From: a virus
DNA length: 33,273 nucleotides
IMG/VR virus record: IMGVR_UViG_3300037202_000027
Span: 1 to 33,273 of that record
Reading direction: 5' to 3' (one strand)
The notes beneath the pieces were generated by a model that saw only the letters and a program-made list of their open reading frames with translations, was not told the origin of the DNA and searched no databases. This document shows, piece after piece, positions 9,510 through 16,138 of the stretch. Made by a program: the position numbers and the translations under genes. Position 1 is the stretch's first letter. Every line of letters begins with the position of its first letter.

Positions 9510-9952
9510 AAAAAATCGCGTCTATCACCGATCTCGCTGTCGATCTGCTCGCGTATCCAGGCAAAGCCAAGGTCTGCGTAGATGCTCCGGCACGCCGCGG
9601 AGCTGAAGGGGACGAACTCCCCATCGTTCAGTTCGATCTCCGGACGGCTTCCGGTGACGGCGCCGCTATCATCCTTTATGTCCTCCTCCCAACCGCTGGT
9701 GAGGCCGACAAGCAGATCCAGGCTGTTGGACTCTGTCTCTTCGGGTGTGGCAAGGTAGATGCCGCGCCGGGTCTTCTTCTGTTTCTCCAGGCGCACGGTT
9801 TCCTGTTCGCGCTGGATGCGCTTGAATTCCTTGGAATCCGCGCCGAGCACGAAAAAACGGATACCCAGGGGGACCTGGGTGCCGGGATGAAGAAGGGCTA
9901 CGGGACGCCCCTTGTTTGCAGCTTCGCTTGTGTTGAGTGATGCCAATGCCAT
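9494..9952 (-). CDS. Tail assembly chaperone G
   Basis: A 152-residue acidic, mainly helical protein starting at ATG 9952 behind AAAGGAG. It lies between the tail tube gene and the tape measure, the place of lambda gene G. Residues about 20-100 contain charged helices (EFKRIQREQETVRLEKQ) and an acidic linker. The C-terminus includes the slippery sequence at codons 147-148, so most ribosomes make G and some make G-T. In lambda, G and G-T bind the tape measure during tail assembly and are not in the finished virion. The assignment rests on gene order, size and the frameshift more than on sequence similarity that I can name. Confidence 0.75.
   Translation of the reverse strand: MALASLNTSEAANKGRPVALLHPGTQVPLGIRFFVLGADSKEFKRIQREQETVRLEKQKKTRRGIYLATPEETESNSLDLLVGLTSGWEEDIKDDSGAVTGSRPEIELNDGEFVPFSSAACRSIYADLGFAWIREQIDSEIGDRRDFLPKGS
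9509..9515 (-). promoter_or_regulatory. -1 ribosomal frameshift site T TTT TTG
   Basis: On the coding strand the G gene reads GAT TTT TTG and then stops five codons later (TAA, 9496-9494). The heptamer T TTT TTG fits the X XXY YYZ pattern in the zero frame. After a -1 shift the frame continues without a stop into the T reading frame. Location, direction of shift and the overlapping frames match the tail-chaperone frameshift of long-tailed phages. Confidence 0.75.
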
Positions 9953-9975
9953 TGTGTGTCTCCTTTAAAGAATCA

Positions 9976-10026
9976 GGTTGAGGTTGAGGTTGAGGAAGGA
10001 CTTTACTTAACCTTAACCTTAACCTT
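9976..10026. repeat. Imperfect palindrome built of GGTTGA / CCTTAA hexamers
   Basis: Three direct repeats of ggttga are followed by ggaagg, a short loop and three repeats of ccttaa. Together they form a long imperfect hairpin between the tail tube stop (10032) and the G start. A sister element lies at 14201-14251. Neither has a run of T on the minus strand after the stem, so a simple intrinsic terminator is not supported. Confidence 0.75.
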
Positions 10027-10031
10027 GCTTC

Positions 10032-11000
10032 TTACAGCGCCGAAGGCTGCGTATTCTTGATCGTGGCCATGATCGAGGTGCCGTTCGACCCGTTGTCCCA
10101 GTAGGCTGTAAACGGCAGGTCGACCAGGATGCCCTTCATATCCTTGATGATTGGGTCCTGCTCCTGGTAGATCAGTTCATCGATCTGGATCTCGATGGAC
10201 TCGTTGCCGGCGCTACCCGTGCCGTCGCCATGGGCGAGCTTGACATCGAGAGAACTCTCCGTGCCGTTGATCGCCTTCAGAAGCAGGGCGTCGGAATCGA
10301 ACAGGGCCGTAACCTGGCCGGAGACGACGGTCACACCTTCGGGCAGGCTGTAGCGCTTGCCTTGGCTTCCGATGACGTAGACGTTGCCGTCCAGGGTGTT
10401 TTCCAGGGAAAATTTGAGGGCGGTGACCGTGGCGATGACCGTGCCGGCCTCCTTGATCGTGGCGTCGAAACCCTGGAACGGCGTGAAGCCAAGATCTACG
10501 GCGGTCCCATCGAATGTTGCTCCGGACTCGACACGGGACGCGCCCATGAAATCGATGGACAGCGGCAGGACGCCCGAGGGCGGGATATCCCAACTGGCCT
10601 TGTTGACCTTGCATCCGTTGTAGAGGAAATATTTCCCCAGGTCGGTGAAGCCCTTCTCGATGGTGTGGGTGGGGAGGGCCGAGCCGATCTTGAAGACATG
10701 GGTGTAGGGAGCCGCAGAGCCGGTAGTGGTGACCGACCCGAAGATCATCCGGTATATCCGCGCCATGGCGATGTTCATCTCGGTGGCGATGTTGCCGGTC
10801 ACGTCATGGTTGCCGTGGGTTGGCATCACCGCGCTACGGTTCTTCCGGATGATGTTGCTCTTGTTGAGCGCTGTCTTGGCCTGGATGCCCTCTCCGGAGA
10901 ACGGGAACACCTGGCTGCTGGGTGTCACCGGCGTTACGCCGAAGGTGGCTTCTGCCGTGGATAAGAGTATCTGGCCGTTACTTCCCGTTGCCTGAGACAT
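10032..11000 (-). CDS. Major tail tube protein
   Basis: A 322-residue beta-rich protein starting at ATG 11000, behind AAGGAGGG and overlapping the end of the previous gene by 23 bases. N-terminal features (GQILLSTAEATFGVTP at about residues 9-24, then a region rich in T, N and G) and the C-terminal region (ESIEIQIDELIYQEQDPI) resemble tail tube proteins of non-contractile phages. It polymerises around the tape measure to make the tail tube. No sheath gene (Mu gene L type) lies upstream, where Mu carries one. The tail is therefore of the siphovirus kind. Confidence 0.75.
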   Translation of the reverse strand: MSQATGSNGQILLSTAEATFGVTPVTPSSQVFPFSGEGIQAKTALNKSNIIRKNRSAVMPTHGNHDVTGNIATEMNIAMARIYRMIFGSVTTTGSAAPYTHVFKIGSALPTHTIEKGFTDLGKYFLYNGCKVNKASWDIPPSGVLPLSIDFMGASRVESGATFDGTAVDLGFTPFQGFDATIKEAGTVIATVTALKFSLENTLDGNVYVIGSQGKRYSLPEGVTVVSGQVTALFDSDALLLKAINGTESSLDVKLAHGDGTGSAGNESIEIQIDELIYQEQDPIIKDMKGILVDLPFTAYWDNGSNGTSIMATIKNTQPSAL

Positions 11001-11355
11001 TGGCGCCCTCCTTCACTGGTTGTTCTGCACCCGGCACCGGTGCGTCCGGTGTTTTTGAAATGGACGCGGTGGACGTTGTGGACTGAGTGGACTGATTGAG
11101 TTTCGCTTCGGCTACCTTCGTATCAGCGTCAAAGTCCGCCTTGTCGGCTTCCAGGGCAGCCACCTCCAGGGCCGTGATGTCGTGGCCGGTGTCGGCCGGG
11201 ATCTCAGGGCCTGCAACCTGGAACACGATATCGGTCCTGGCGAGGAGCTGAGCCGCGACCTTATCGCTGACCGGCTTGGACTTCCCCTGGTTGAACGGGC
11301 CGGCGATGCCGGCGGTGAGGGACGGCGGACCGTCTTTGAAGTAGATATTCTTCAT
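10978..11355 (-). CDS. Small phage protein at the head-tail boundary, unknown function
   Basis: The likely start is ATG 11355 (AAAGGATGTGAC upstream), giving 125 residues beginning MKNIYFKDGPPSL. The first 55 residues look folded (GPFNQGKSKPVSDKVAAQLL, then an FQV strand). The remainder is low complexity: an acidic/alanine helix followed by a serine/threonine-rich linker and a proline-rich tail. It sits where Mu-like phages carry gp38 (DUF2635), but the sequence does not clearly match that family. Its short folded head could be a minor connector subunit. Function is not known. Confidence 0.6.
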   Translation of the reverse strand: MKNIYFKDGPPSLTAGIAGPFNQGKSKPVSDKVAAQLLARTDIVFQVAGPEIPADTGHDITALEVAALEADKADFDADTKVAEAKLNQSTQSTTSTASISKTPDAPVPGAEQPVKEGANVSGNGK

Positions 11356-11356
11356 G

Positions 11357-11782
11357 TCACATCCTTTCATCTATCGCAAAATTGACTACGTACACAGATT
11401 TGCCGCCGACCGTGGCGATGAGTTGGAACCCCTCGGGCACCAGCATCCTGTTGCCGTACTTGAGCCACTTCAGGTTGTTCCAGACCAGTTCGATCAGGCC
11501 CAGCCCCTGAGTGGTGGCCTGCTTGCGGGAGCCGCGGTTTTCGAACATCACGAACACGTCCCAGCCGAGTTTTACTTCCTGATTGCTGGGCGGAATGGTG
11601 TTCGAACCGGCCGCCCTGCCGTTGGCCAGGGCCACCAGGGCAGCCGGGAGTTTGATGATCTTCTCCAGCATCTTGTCCGGATGATCGTTCCAGACGTCCA
11701 CCCCAGGAAACGCGGGGATGCCGGACGCGATCGCGATCCCTTCCAGCTTGGCGATGATGGTTTCCTGGAGCTCTGTGAGCAT
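11357..11782 (-). CDS. Gp37-like protein (DUF1834 type), head-tail completion
   Basis: ATG 11782 overlaps the previous stop by one base (TGATG); the product has 141 residues. The pattern of an N-terminal helix (MLTELQETIIAKLEGI), the central PAALVALANGRAAG segment and the strand WDVFVMFENRG is typical of the DUF1834 family (Mu gp37). Members are thought to be tail-terminator or completion proteins linking tail tube to head. It follows the gp36-like gene as in Mu and B3-type phages. A longer open frame upstream (to 11965) overlaps the neighbour in another frame and is not used. Confidence 0.72.
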   Translation of the reverse strand: MLTELQETIIAKLEGIAIASGIPAFPGVDVWNDHPDKMLEKIIKLPAALVALANGRAAGSNTIPPSNQEVKLGWDVFVMFENRGSRKQATTQGLGLIELVWNNLKWLKYGNRMLVPEGFQLIATVGGKSVYVVNFAIDERM

Positions 11783-12216
11783 CAGTAATCCCTCATCCTG
11801 TTTCGGGTGAATTGCCGCTCCTGGGCGCTGTAGGAGACCTCTGGGCCGCCCTTTGCCGGCGGAGCGGGAGAATCCTCGTACAGCTTCATCTGGCTTGTCT
11901 GGATGAGGACCAGCATTTTGATAGCGGTGTCGCGGCGAGCCTGAACCGCCGCGGGGATGTCGCACTCCGGTTTCAGCGCAAAGCAGTTGTAGGCCGCCAG
12001 ATCGGCGGTGATGCTGACGGCCAGGTCCGGTACCGGGTCGAGCGGCAGCGGGTACCTGCCGCGCAGATACGCCTCAACCATCACCTGAGCGTCCTGGATG
12101 CACCCGTTCACCGTATCCTCGTTGATCGCGCCCGTGTTGGTGTCATCGGTCAGTTGGATCAGGAGATCGGTGGGGATGCGTTTTTTCTCGATGTCGGCCA
12201 GGGCACAGTAGGACAT
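11782..12216 (-). CDS. Gp36-like protein (DUF1320), head-tail connector
   Basis: A 144-residue protein starting MSYCALADIEKKRIP, the usual opening of DUF1320 proteins (Mu gp36). These are helical proteins that form a ring at the head-tail junction. Further support is the helix AINEDTVNGCIQDAQVMVEAYL and the motif RGRYPLPLDPVP, characteristic of the family. It is followed by the gp37-like gene with a one-base overlap. Its own start lies three bases after the previous stop, so it may depend on coupled translation, since the upstream GGCGG is a weak ribosome binding site. Confidence 0.88.
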   Translation of the reverse strand: MSYCALADIEKKRIPTDLLIQLTDDTNTGAINEDTVNGCIQDAQVMVEAYLRGRYPLPLDPVPDLAVSITADLAAYNCFALKPECDIPAAVQARRDTAIKMLVLIQTSQMKLYEDSPAPPAKGGPEVSYSAQERQFTRNRMRDY

Positions 12217-12219
12217 GGG

Positions 12220-12525
12220 TTACGCCGCCAGCTCGATGCGGCGCTTGGCGATGGCGTCGAGCACGCCCTTGCGGGTTTCGCCGTCGGCAAGCTTGTCCAA
12301 CTCCTCGACGGCCGCGGCGGCCTGGACCAGCTCGATGGTCTTTGGCACGTTCAGGCCGGCAGAGGCCGGGTTATTGCCGATCAGCTCGACCACCAGCATC
12401 GGCTCATCCTGGAGGCGCTTCAGCCCCTCCCTGGTGAATTTATCGTCGCTGTGTTCGACCGGCTCTCTCGTATGGGCTATGCCGCAACGGCGGAAGCCGT
12501 CTACGGTTGCGGTTATGCGGATCAT
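12220..12525 (-). CDS. Gp35-like small virion-associated protein
   Basis: The start at ATG 12525 has an excellent ribosome binding site (AGGAGGAAACCC) and gives 101 residues beginning MIRITATVDGFRRCG. The pattern IR(I/V)T...DGFRRCGIAHT, then DDKFT...L..LQDEPMLVVEL, is that of the small protein found after the capsid gene in many Mu-like phages (Mu gp35, Haemophilus FluMu HI1506 type). Its biochemical function is not established. A longer reading upstream (to 12603) runs through the palindromic repeats and is rejected. Confidence 0.75.
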   Translation of the reverse strand: MIRITATVDGFRRCGIAHTREPVEHSDDKFTREGLKRLQDEPMLVVELIGNNPASAGLNVPKTIELVQAAAAVEELDKLADGETRKGVLDAIAKRRIELAA

Positions 12526-12547
12526 GGGTTTCCTCCTGGTTGTGTCT

Positions 12548-12646
12548 GGGCGGACGCGGTCCGCCCCTACGTGATTTACGGCGCGGACTATGTAGGGGCG
12601 CACCGCGTGCGCCCTTCGCGTGCGCCCTGTCGGATTCCACCCCTAC
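12548..12646. repeat. Palindromic repeat cluster downstream of the capsid gene
   Basis: A 23-bp element at 12548-12570 is identical to those at 9075 and 9104. A second palindrome, 12592-12614 (gtaggggcgcaccgcgtgcg, then ccc), is followed by a degenerate half copy ending in ccctacg at 12646. All lie between the capsid stop (12655) and the gp35-like gene. Stable hairpins here could block 3' exonucleases and so raise the stability of the upstream capsid mRNA. That role is inference. Confidence 0.8.
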
Positions 12647-12654
12647 GTTTGTTG

Positions 12655-13716
12655 TCAGACGCTGCCGTCGCTGCCGAAGATCAACTGCCAGAAACCGTAG
12701 CCGCCGGCAGCCCTTGCCTCGGCGCCGAACTTGAATTTCTTACGCATGAAAACGTCCTCGGTCTGGGGATCGATCTGCTGGACGAAGACCGGTTTCTTGC
12801 GTTCCTGGTAGATGAACGGCTTGATCGGCTTGGTGGTGTCCAGGAGGAACCAGGCGGTGTCGCTGGTCAGCCTGGAGTCGCACACCACGGTGGCGGTGCC
12901 CTTGTAGGGGTTGGCCTTGCCGTCGTCCAGGCGGTCGTTGGTCATGAGGACGTTAGCGATGTCCTCCAGGGCCGGTGGCACCAGGAGCACGTTGGGGGTG
13001 ATGTTGAGACGGCGCCCTTCGTCGTCGGTGAACTTCTTCATGGCGGTGCGGTACGCGCCGTAAGAGGCCATGGCGGCCGCCTGGGAAGAACAGACCAGCT
13101 TGGCGGTGCCCTTGTTGCTGACCGACTGCACCGTGCCGGTAACATCGGTTACGGGGTGATCGACGTCGCACATATACTGGGCGTCGTAACATGTATTTGT
13201 GAAGACGCCGTCGACCAGGGCCGCGACGATCTCGTCCGGGAGCTGCTTGGCGGAGAAGCCGGCCATCTCGGCCTGGGGGGCATAGATGCCGAGCTGATCG
13301 TCCTCGATATCGTTCCGGTCCACCTCGACCGTGGCCTCCCAGTCGTCGTTGGTGATGGTGTAGTTAAAGGCGGCCAGGGCCTTGATCGCCTTGTCTCCCA
13401 CCCATTTCTTCATGCGGGGGAAGTTGGCCAGCCACTTGTAGTCGTTGGTCCTTGTGCCTGACGGGACCAGCATGGCGATCTTGTCCCAGATGGAGGGTGC
13501 GCCGTCGAAGGCCCGGTTGAATGTGGTCTTGAGGTTGACGAAGATGTTGGCGATGGTGCTGGCGTTGACGATCATGCCGCCGATAAAGAAAAGCGGCAGT
13601 GAGGCGACCGCAGGTCCGGTCGCGGCCATGGCGCCGTGGGGGCACATGGTCACGGCCACGATAAGCAGTATGGCCCAGACGGCAAAACCTTGGAAATGGG
13701 AAAGCAGGTTTTTCAT
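12655..13716 (-). CDS. Major capsid protein (Mu gpT type) with N-terminal signal-like extension
   Basis: A 353-residue protein. From residue 48 (MIVNASTIANIFVNLKTTF) it follows the usual Mu-type major head subunit: DGAPSIWDKIAMLVPSGTR, NDYKWLANFPRMKKW, a central VDRNDIEDDQLG and a C-terminal region on FRAQKxx-type beta strands (KKPVFVQQIDPQ). It forms the icosahedral shell. The odd part is residues 1-47: KNLLSHFQGF, a hydrophobic stretch VWAILLIVAVTM and AMA before ATG, which together look like a Sec signal peptide. The start at 13716 has a strong ribosome binding site (GAGGAGG at normal distance), while the canonical start at 13575 has none, so the extension is probably translated. The head protease may remove it during maturation. 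Confidence 0.9.
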   Translation of the reverse strand: MKNLLSHFQGFAVWAILLIVAVTMCPHGAMAATGPAVASLPLFFIGGMIVNASTIANIFVNLKTTFNRAFDGAPSIWDKIAMLVPSGTRTNDYKWLANFPRMKKWVGDKAIKALAAFNYTITNDDWEATVEVDRNDIEDDQLGIYAPQAEMAGFSAKQLPDEIVAALVDGVFTNTCYDAQYMCDVDHPVTDVTGTVQSVSNKGTAKLVCSSQAAAMASYGAYRTAMKKFTDDEGRRLNITPNVLLVPPALEDIANVLMTNDRLDDGKANPYKGTATVVCDSRLTSDTAWFLLDTTKPIKPFIYQERKKPVFVQQIDPQTEDVFMRKKFKFGAEARAAGGYGFWQLIFGSDGSV

Positions 13717-13747
13717 GGAAAATCCTCCTCAGGAGATTGATGTTTGG

Positions 13748-14143
13748 TTACTGGACCCAGATGCCGTCGGTATCGACTTCGATGACCGTACCGGCGGCGG
13801 ATTTGCCGGTTGAGGTGTGGCTTACGGTCTGGTCGTCCTCGATGTAGCAGGTCTTTCCCAGGTCCGCCTGGACAACGGCGTCAGAGCCGCTGTTCTTCCA
13901 CTTGAAGGCCTTTTTGCGGCGCACCATGACGCTTACAGCGCCGTCTGCGCCGGCTGTGTTGTCGACCATCTGCTCGGAGCGGCCGATGTAGGTAAGGGTC
14001 GTTGCGGTGGCGCCGGGCGTGGCAAATCCGGTGGCGTTGGCGGCCACCAGTGCCCCGGCGAAGATCTTCTTGCCGACGGCCACGGGGACGGAGATCAGTT
14101 CGCCGTCCTTGAACTGGGTGTTGCGGTCTGCGGTCAATGCCAT
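13748..14143 (-). CDS. Head decoration / cement protein candidate
   Basis: A 131-residue protein from ATG 14143 behind AGGAGG. It is beta-rich, with the pattern VPVAVGKKIFAGALVAANA, then GRSEQMVDN, RRKKAFKWKNS and DLGKTCYIEDDQTV. This type of small protein is common between the protease/scaffold and capsid genes of Mu-like phages. By position and composition it is a head decoration or cement protein that binds the outside of the shell, but I infer that role and cannot show it. It is separated from the scaffold gene by a 112-nt spacer with a hexamer-repeat palindrome. Confidence 0.65.
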   Translation of the reverse strand: MALTADRNTQFKDGELISVPVAVGKKIFAGALVAANATGFATPGATATTLTYIGRSEQMVDNTAGADGAVSVMVRRKKAFKWKNSGSDAVVQADLGKTCYIEDDQTVSHTSTGKSAAGTVIEVDTDGIWVQ

Positions 14144-14200
14144 GTAGAACCTCCTGAAAGCGTGAATGGTGAAACGTTAATGGAGAAGGAGCCTAAGACA

Positions 14201-14251
14201 GGTTAAGGTTTAGGTTGAGGAAGGCCTTTACTTAACCTTAACCTCAACCTT
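14201..14251. repeat. Second hexamer-repeat palindrome
   Basis: ggttaaggtttaggttgagg, then a short GGCC-centred loop, then cttaaccttaacctcaacct. It closely resembles the element at 9976-10026 and again lies in a gap between two late genes, just past the scaffold stop. The neighbouring bases 14160-14185 (gtgaatggtgaaacgttaat) resemble the direct heptamers at 20849-20872. Confidence 0.75.
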
Positions 14252-14255
14252 GAGG

Positions 14256-14750
14256 TTACTTCCCGTATTTGGCGATATCCTCGGCCGAGTTGCCGAACAT
14301 GCCAGCTATTCTCTGCTCTTCGGCGTTCAGGGCCGTTTCCTGGTCGCCGGGCTTCTTGCCGTCCAGGTTGCTTTTATCGGCAACGGTCGGGGCGGCTGTG
14401 GCGAATGCCTTGAAGCGCTCCAGGCCGCCTTCCTGTTTGCATTGGGCGATGTGATACTCCTTGGTGGCCGGGGTGATCTTGCCGGCCGTAAGGGCCGCGG
14501 CGATCTCGGTGTTGATGGCGGTTTCAAGCGCCGCGTCGGCCTGCAGCTTCAGCTTGGCCTCGGAGTCGTTGGCCCGGTTGACGGCCACGTCGTAGTCGGC
14601 CTTGGGCACGAACTTGTCCAGGGACGGGCTGTTTGCGGCGTTGAGGGCCACGTTCAGATCGCCCTTGAGCTTGGTGATGTGGTTGATTGCCTCGTCGAAG
14701 GTTGCCGTCGGGGCCATTCCCAGGACGGCCAGAATCGCTGCTAAATTCAT
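14256..14750 (-). CDS. Nested scaffold protein (Mu gpZ type)
   Basis: An in-frame ATG at 14750 inside the protease gene has its own strong ribosome binding site (AGAAAGGAGTCACC before the ATG), giving a 164-residue product starting MNLAAILAVLGMAP. In Mu, the scaffold Z is made from an internal start in gene I in the same way. The product is helical and charged, with a middle coiled coil (DYDVAVNRANDSEAKLKLQA) and a conserved-looking C-terminus (EEQRIAGMFGNSAEDIAKYG) that probably binds the capsid protein. It is expected to be needed in large amounts during head assembly and then degraded. Confidence 0.82.
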   Translation of the reverse strand: MNLAAILAVLGMAPTATFDEAINHITKLKGDLNVALNAANSPSLDKFVPKADYDVAVNRANDSEAKLKLQADAALETAINTEIAAALTAGKITPATKEYHIAQCKQEGGLERFKAFATAAPTVADKSNLDGKKPGDQETALNAEEQRIAGMFGNSAEDIAKYGK

Positions 14751-15296
14751 GGTGACTCCTTTCTCTTGCTGTTGGTTGAGAGCTGGTACGTCCAGGTTTG
14801 GCGTATTGGTGAGGCCGACGCTCTTGATGCCGACGATGTTCATGGTCTGGCGGTCGTAGATGTAGGCCGGCGAGTAGTAGCGGTACTGGCGGTTCATGAC
14901 AAGGTCGGAACCGGGGGCGTTCCAGTCGAACTTTCCCCATACGGAACCGTCGGACTTCACCTCCAGCCCGGTGCCCCAGGCCATGGCCGGGGCCGCGTCG
15001 CCGTTGGGGGCCTTCAGTTGGGTGGCGTGCTCGACGTCCATCGGGATATCCACGCCGTTCCCCTTGAAGAAATCAACGATTCCCTGAGGATCGGGATTGT
15101 TCCAGCCGCGGCCGTCTCTCCCTTCCACGCGGGCGCCGGCAGGCACCAGCATCAGCTCCGCAGGCGGGGCAGCAGCGCCGTCCGCCATTCCCATATCCAT
15201 GTTAAGGGCATATCCGACCGGGATAGCGCCGTTGTTCAGTGCCAGAGCCAGGGTTTTGACGATTTGGCGCTCATCATCAACAATCAAGATTTTCAT
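14256..15296 (-). CDS. Prohead protease with C-terminal scaffold (Mu gpI type), odd N-terminus
   Basis: A 346-residue protein from ATG 15296 with a strong AGGAGG site. From about residue 40 it reads as the Mu I family: PAELMLVPAGARVEGRDGRG, then IPMDVEHATQLKAP (probable active-site His region), SPAYIYD and IKSVGLTNTPNLDVPALN. The protease cuts the scaffold and matures the head. The C-terminal 164 residues form the scaffold domain, which is also made alone (see 14256-14750). The first 20 residues, MKILIVDDERQIVKTLALAL, look like the beginning of a response-regulator receiver domain (first strand, acidic DD pair, first helix) and not like usual gpI leaders. No other receiver motifs follow. Confidence 0.88.
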   Translation of the reverse strand: MKILIVDDERQIVKTLALALNNGAIPVGYALNMDMGMADGAAAPPAELMLVPAGARVEGRDGRGWNNPDPQGIVDFFKGNGVDIPMDVEHATQLKAPNGDAAPAMAWGTGLEVKSDGSVWGKFDWNAPGSDLVMNRQYRYYSPAYIYDRQTMNIVGIKSVGLTNTPNLDVPALNQQQEKGVTMNLAAILAVLGMAPTATFDEAINHITKLKGDLNVALNAANSPSLDKFVPKADYDVAVNRANDSEAKLKLQADAALETAINTEIAAALTAGKITPATKEYHIAQCKQEGGLERFKAFATAAPTVADKSNLDGKKPGDQETALNAEEQRIAGMFGNSAEDIAKYGK

Positions 15297-15302
15297 TCGT
15301 CG

Positions 15303-15585
15303 CCTCCTGGAGGGCGGCTGTAACAGCCGCCCTTGATGGATACCTTTACATCCCCGTAATTTCTCCCTGAAGCCCTTCAATTTTTTCAGCCGGGTCGATT
15401 TACCCGGATGCGACCAAAACGGAACCGACTTAAAGCCGCCTTAAAATTTGATTGTGTAGGGCGAACGGCACCCGGTGCGGGGGTATGTAACACTCAGGCT
15501 TGAGTTCGCGCCGTACAGGGCAAATTTGACGCTTTTCAAATCCCCCCTTCTTCCCCCTCCCTGACCCTCCCCCGCTGGGGGAGGG
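15303..15585. repeat. Spacer with several palindromes between gpG-like and protease genes
   Basis: The gap of nearly 300 nt holds no credible gene. A perfect 10-bp inverted repeat at 15312-15332 (gggcggctgt/acagccgccc) sits directly beside the protease ribosome binding site at 15303-15308. A 9-bp stem with a 3-base loop lies at 15565-15585 (ccctccccc/gggggaggg). Bases 15455-15517 begin gtagggcgaac and end gttcgcgccgtac, the arms of a longer, decayed palindromic element. None has a terminator-like T run on the coding strand. Confidence 0.7.
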
Positions 15586-15592
15586 AATTGAG

Positions 15593-16138
15593 TCATGGAT
15601 TCAGATATGCCGCTATCGCATCCAGGGCCGCCTGCTGATCGCCCGGTGCAATCTCCATGGTATCGCCCGCGTTGTGTCCCAAGTAGGGCCGGGCCGGGAT
15701 CTCCACCTTTCTGCCGCGGCCGGCCATACCGCCGAACTGCTGGATGCCGGCATAAGGGAGACGGCCGGAAGTTCCCCACTCCACATGGGTGTCGTCTGAC
15801 TGGTAATGGATGTCGCCCCTTAGTGCCCCGGTCTGCTGGAGGATCTTACGGTTCTCCAGGTAGCTGGCGAATGCGGTCCTCATCTGGCCACCCTGCGTGT
15901 AGGCACCCTCCTTGCGTCCCTTGCCTGTGCGCAGGTAGGATTGCAGGTAGGTGCGGACCTTGAGCGGCAACCAGGGATTGCCGTCCGGATCGCGCTCGGC
16001 GGCAAAGCGGTCATCGACCCGGCGGGTCATTATCTCGCCCACGTCGCGGAAGACCGGCCGCATGTTGCCGTAGCGGGCCGCAACGGCTGTCAGGAGGCTT
16101 TTTACCTCGGCGCTTTGGAGATCGATCCGCGCTTCCAT
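15593..16138 (-). CDS. Virion morphogenesis protein (Mu gpG type)
   Basis: A 181-residue protein starting at ATG 16138 with a one-base stop/start overlap (TGATG). The pattern RPVFRDVGEIMTRRVDDRF, then ERDPDGNPWLPLKVRTYLQS, LQQTGALRGDIHYQSDD and HVEWGTSGRLPYAGIQQFGG is the phage virion morphogenesis family (Mu gpG, P2 gpS). Members act in tail completion or in joining tails to heads. It follows the F-like gene as in Mu. The C-terminus ends close to a repeat-containing spacer. Confidence 0.88.
   Translation of the reverse strand: MEARIDLQSAEVKSLLTAVAARYGNMRPVFRDVGEIMTRRVDDRFAAERDPDGNPWLPLKVRTYLQSYLRTGKGRKEGAYTQGGQMRTAFASYLENRKILQQTGALRGDIHYQSDDTHVEWGTSGRLPYAGIQQFGGMAGRGRKVEIPARPYLGHNAGDTMEIAPGDQQAALDAIAAYLNP

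Noticed and set aside
11812-13461. A long open frame of 549 codons on the plus strand
   Set aside because: It lies antisense to four recognised late genes and reads as their mirror in a GC-rich genome. No ribosome binding site or family pattern supports it.
15297-15380. Upstream extension of the protease frame to 15380
   Set aside because: It would need a TTG start, crosses a hairpin and has no ribosome binding site, while ATG 15296 has a strong one.
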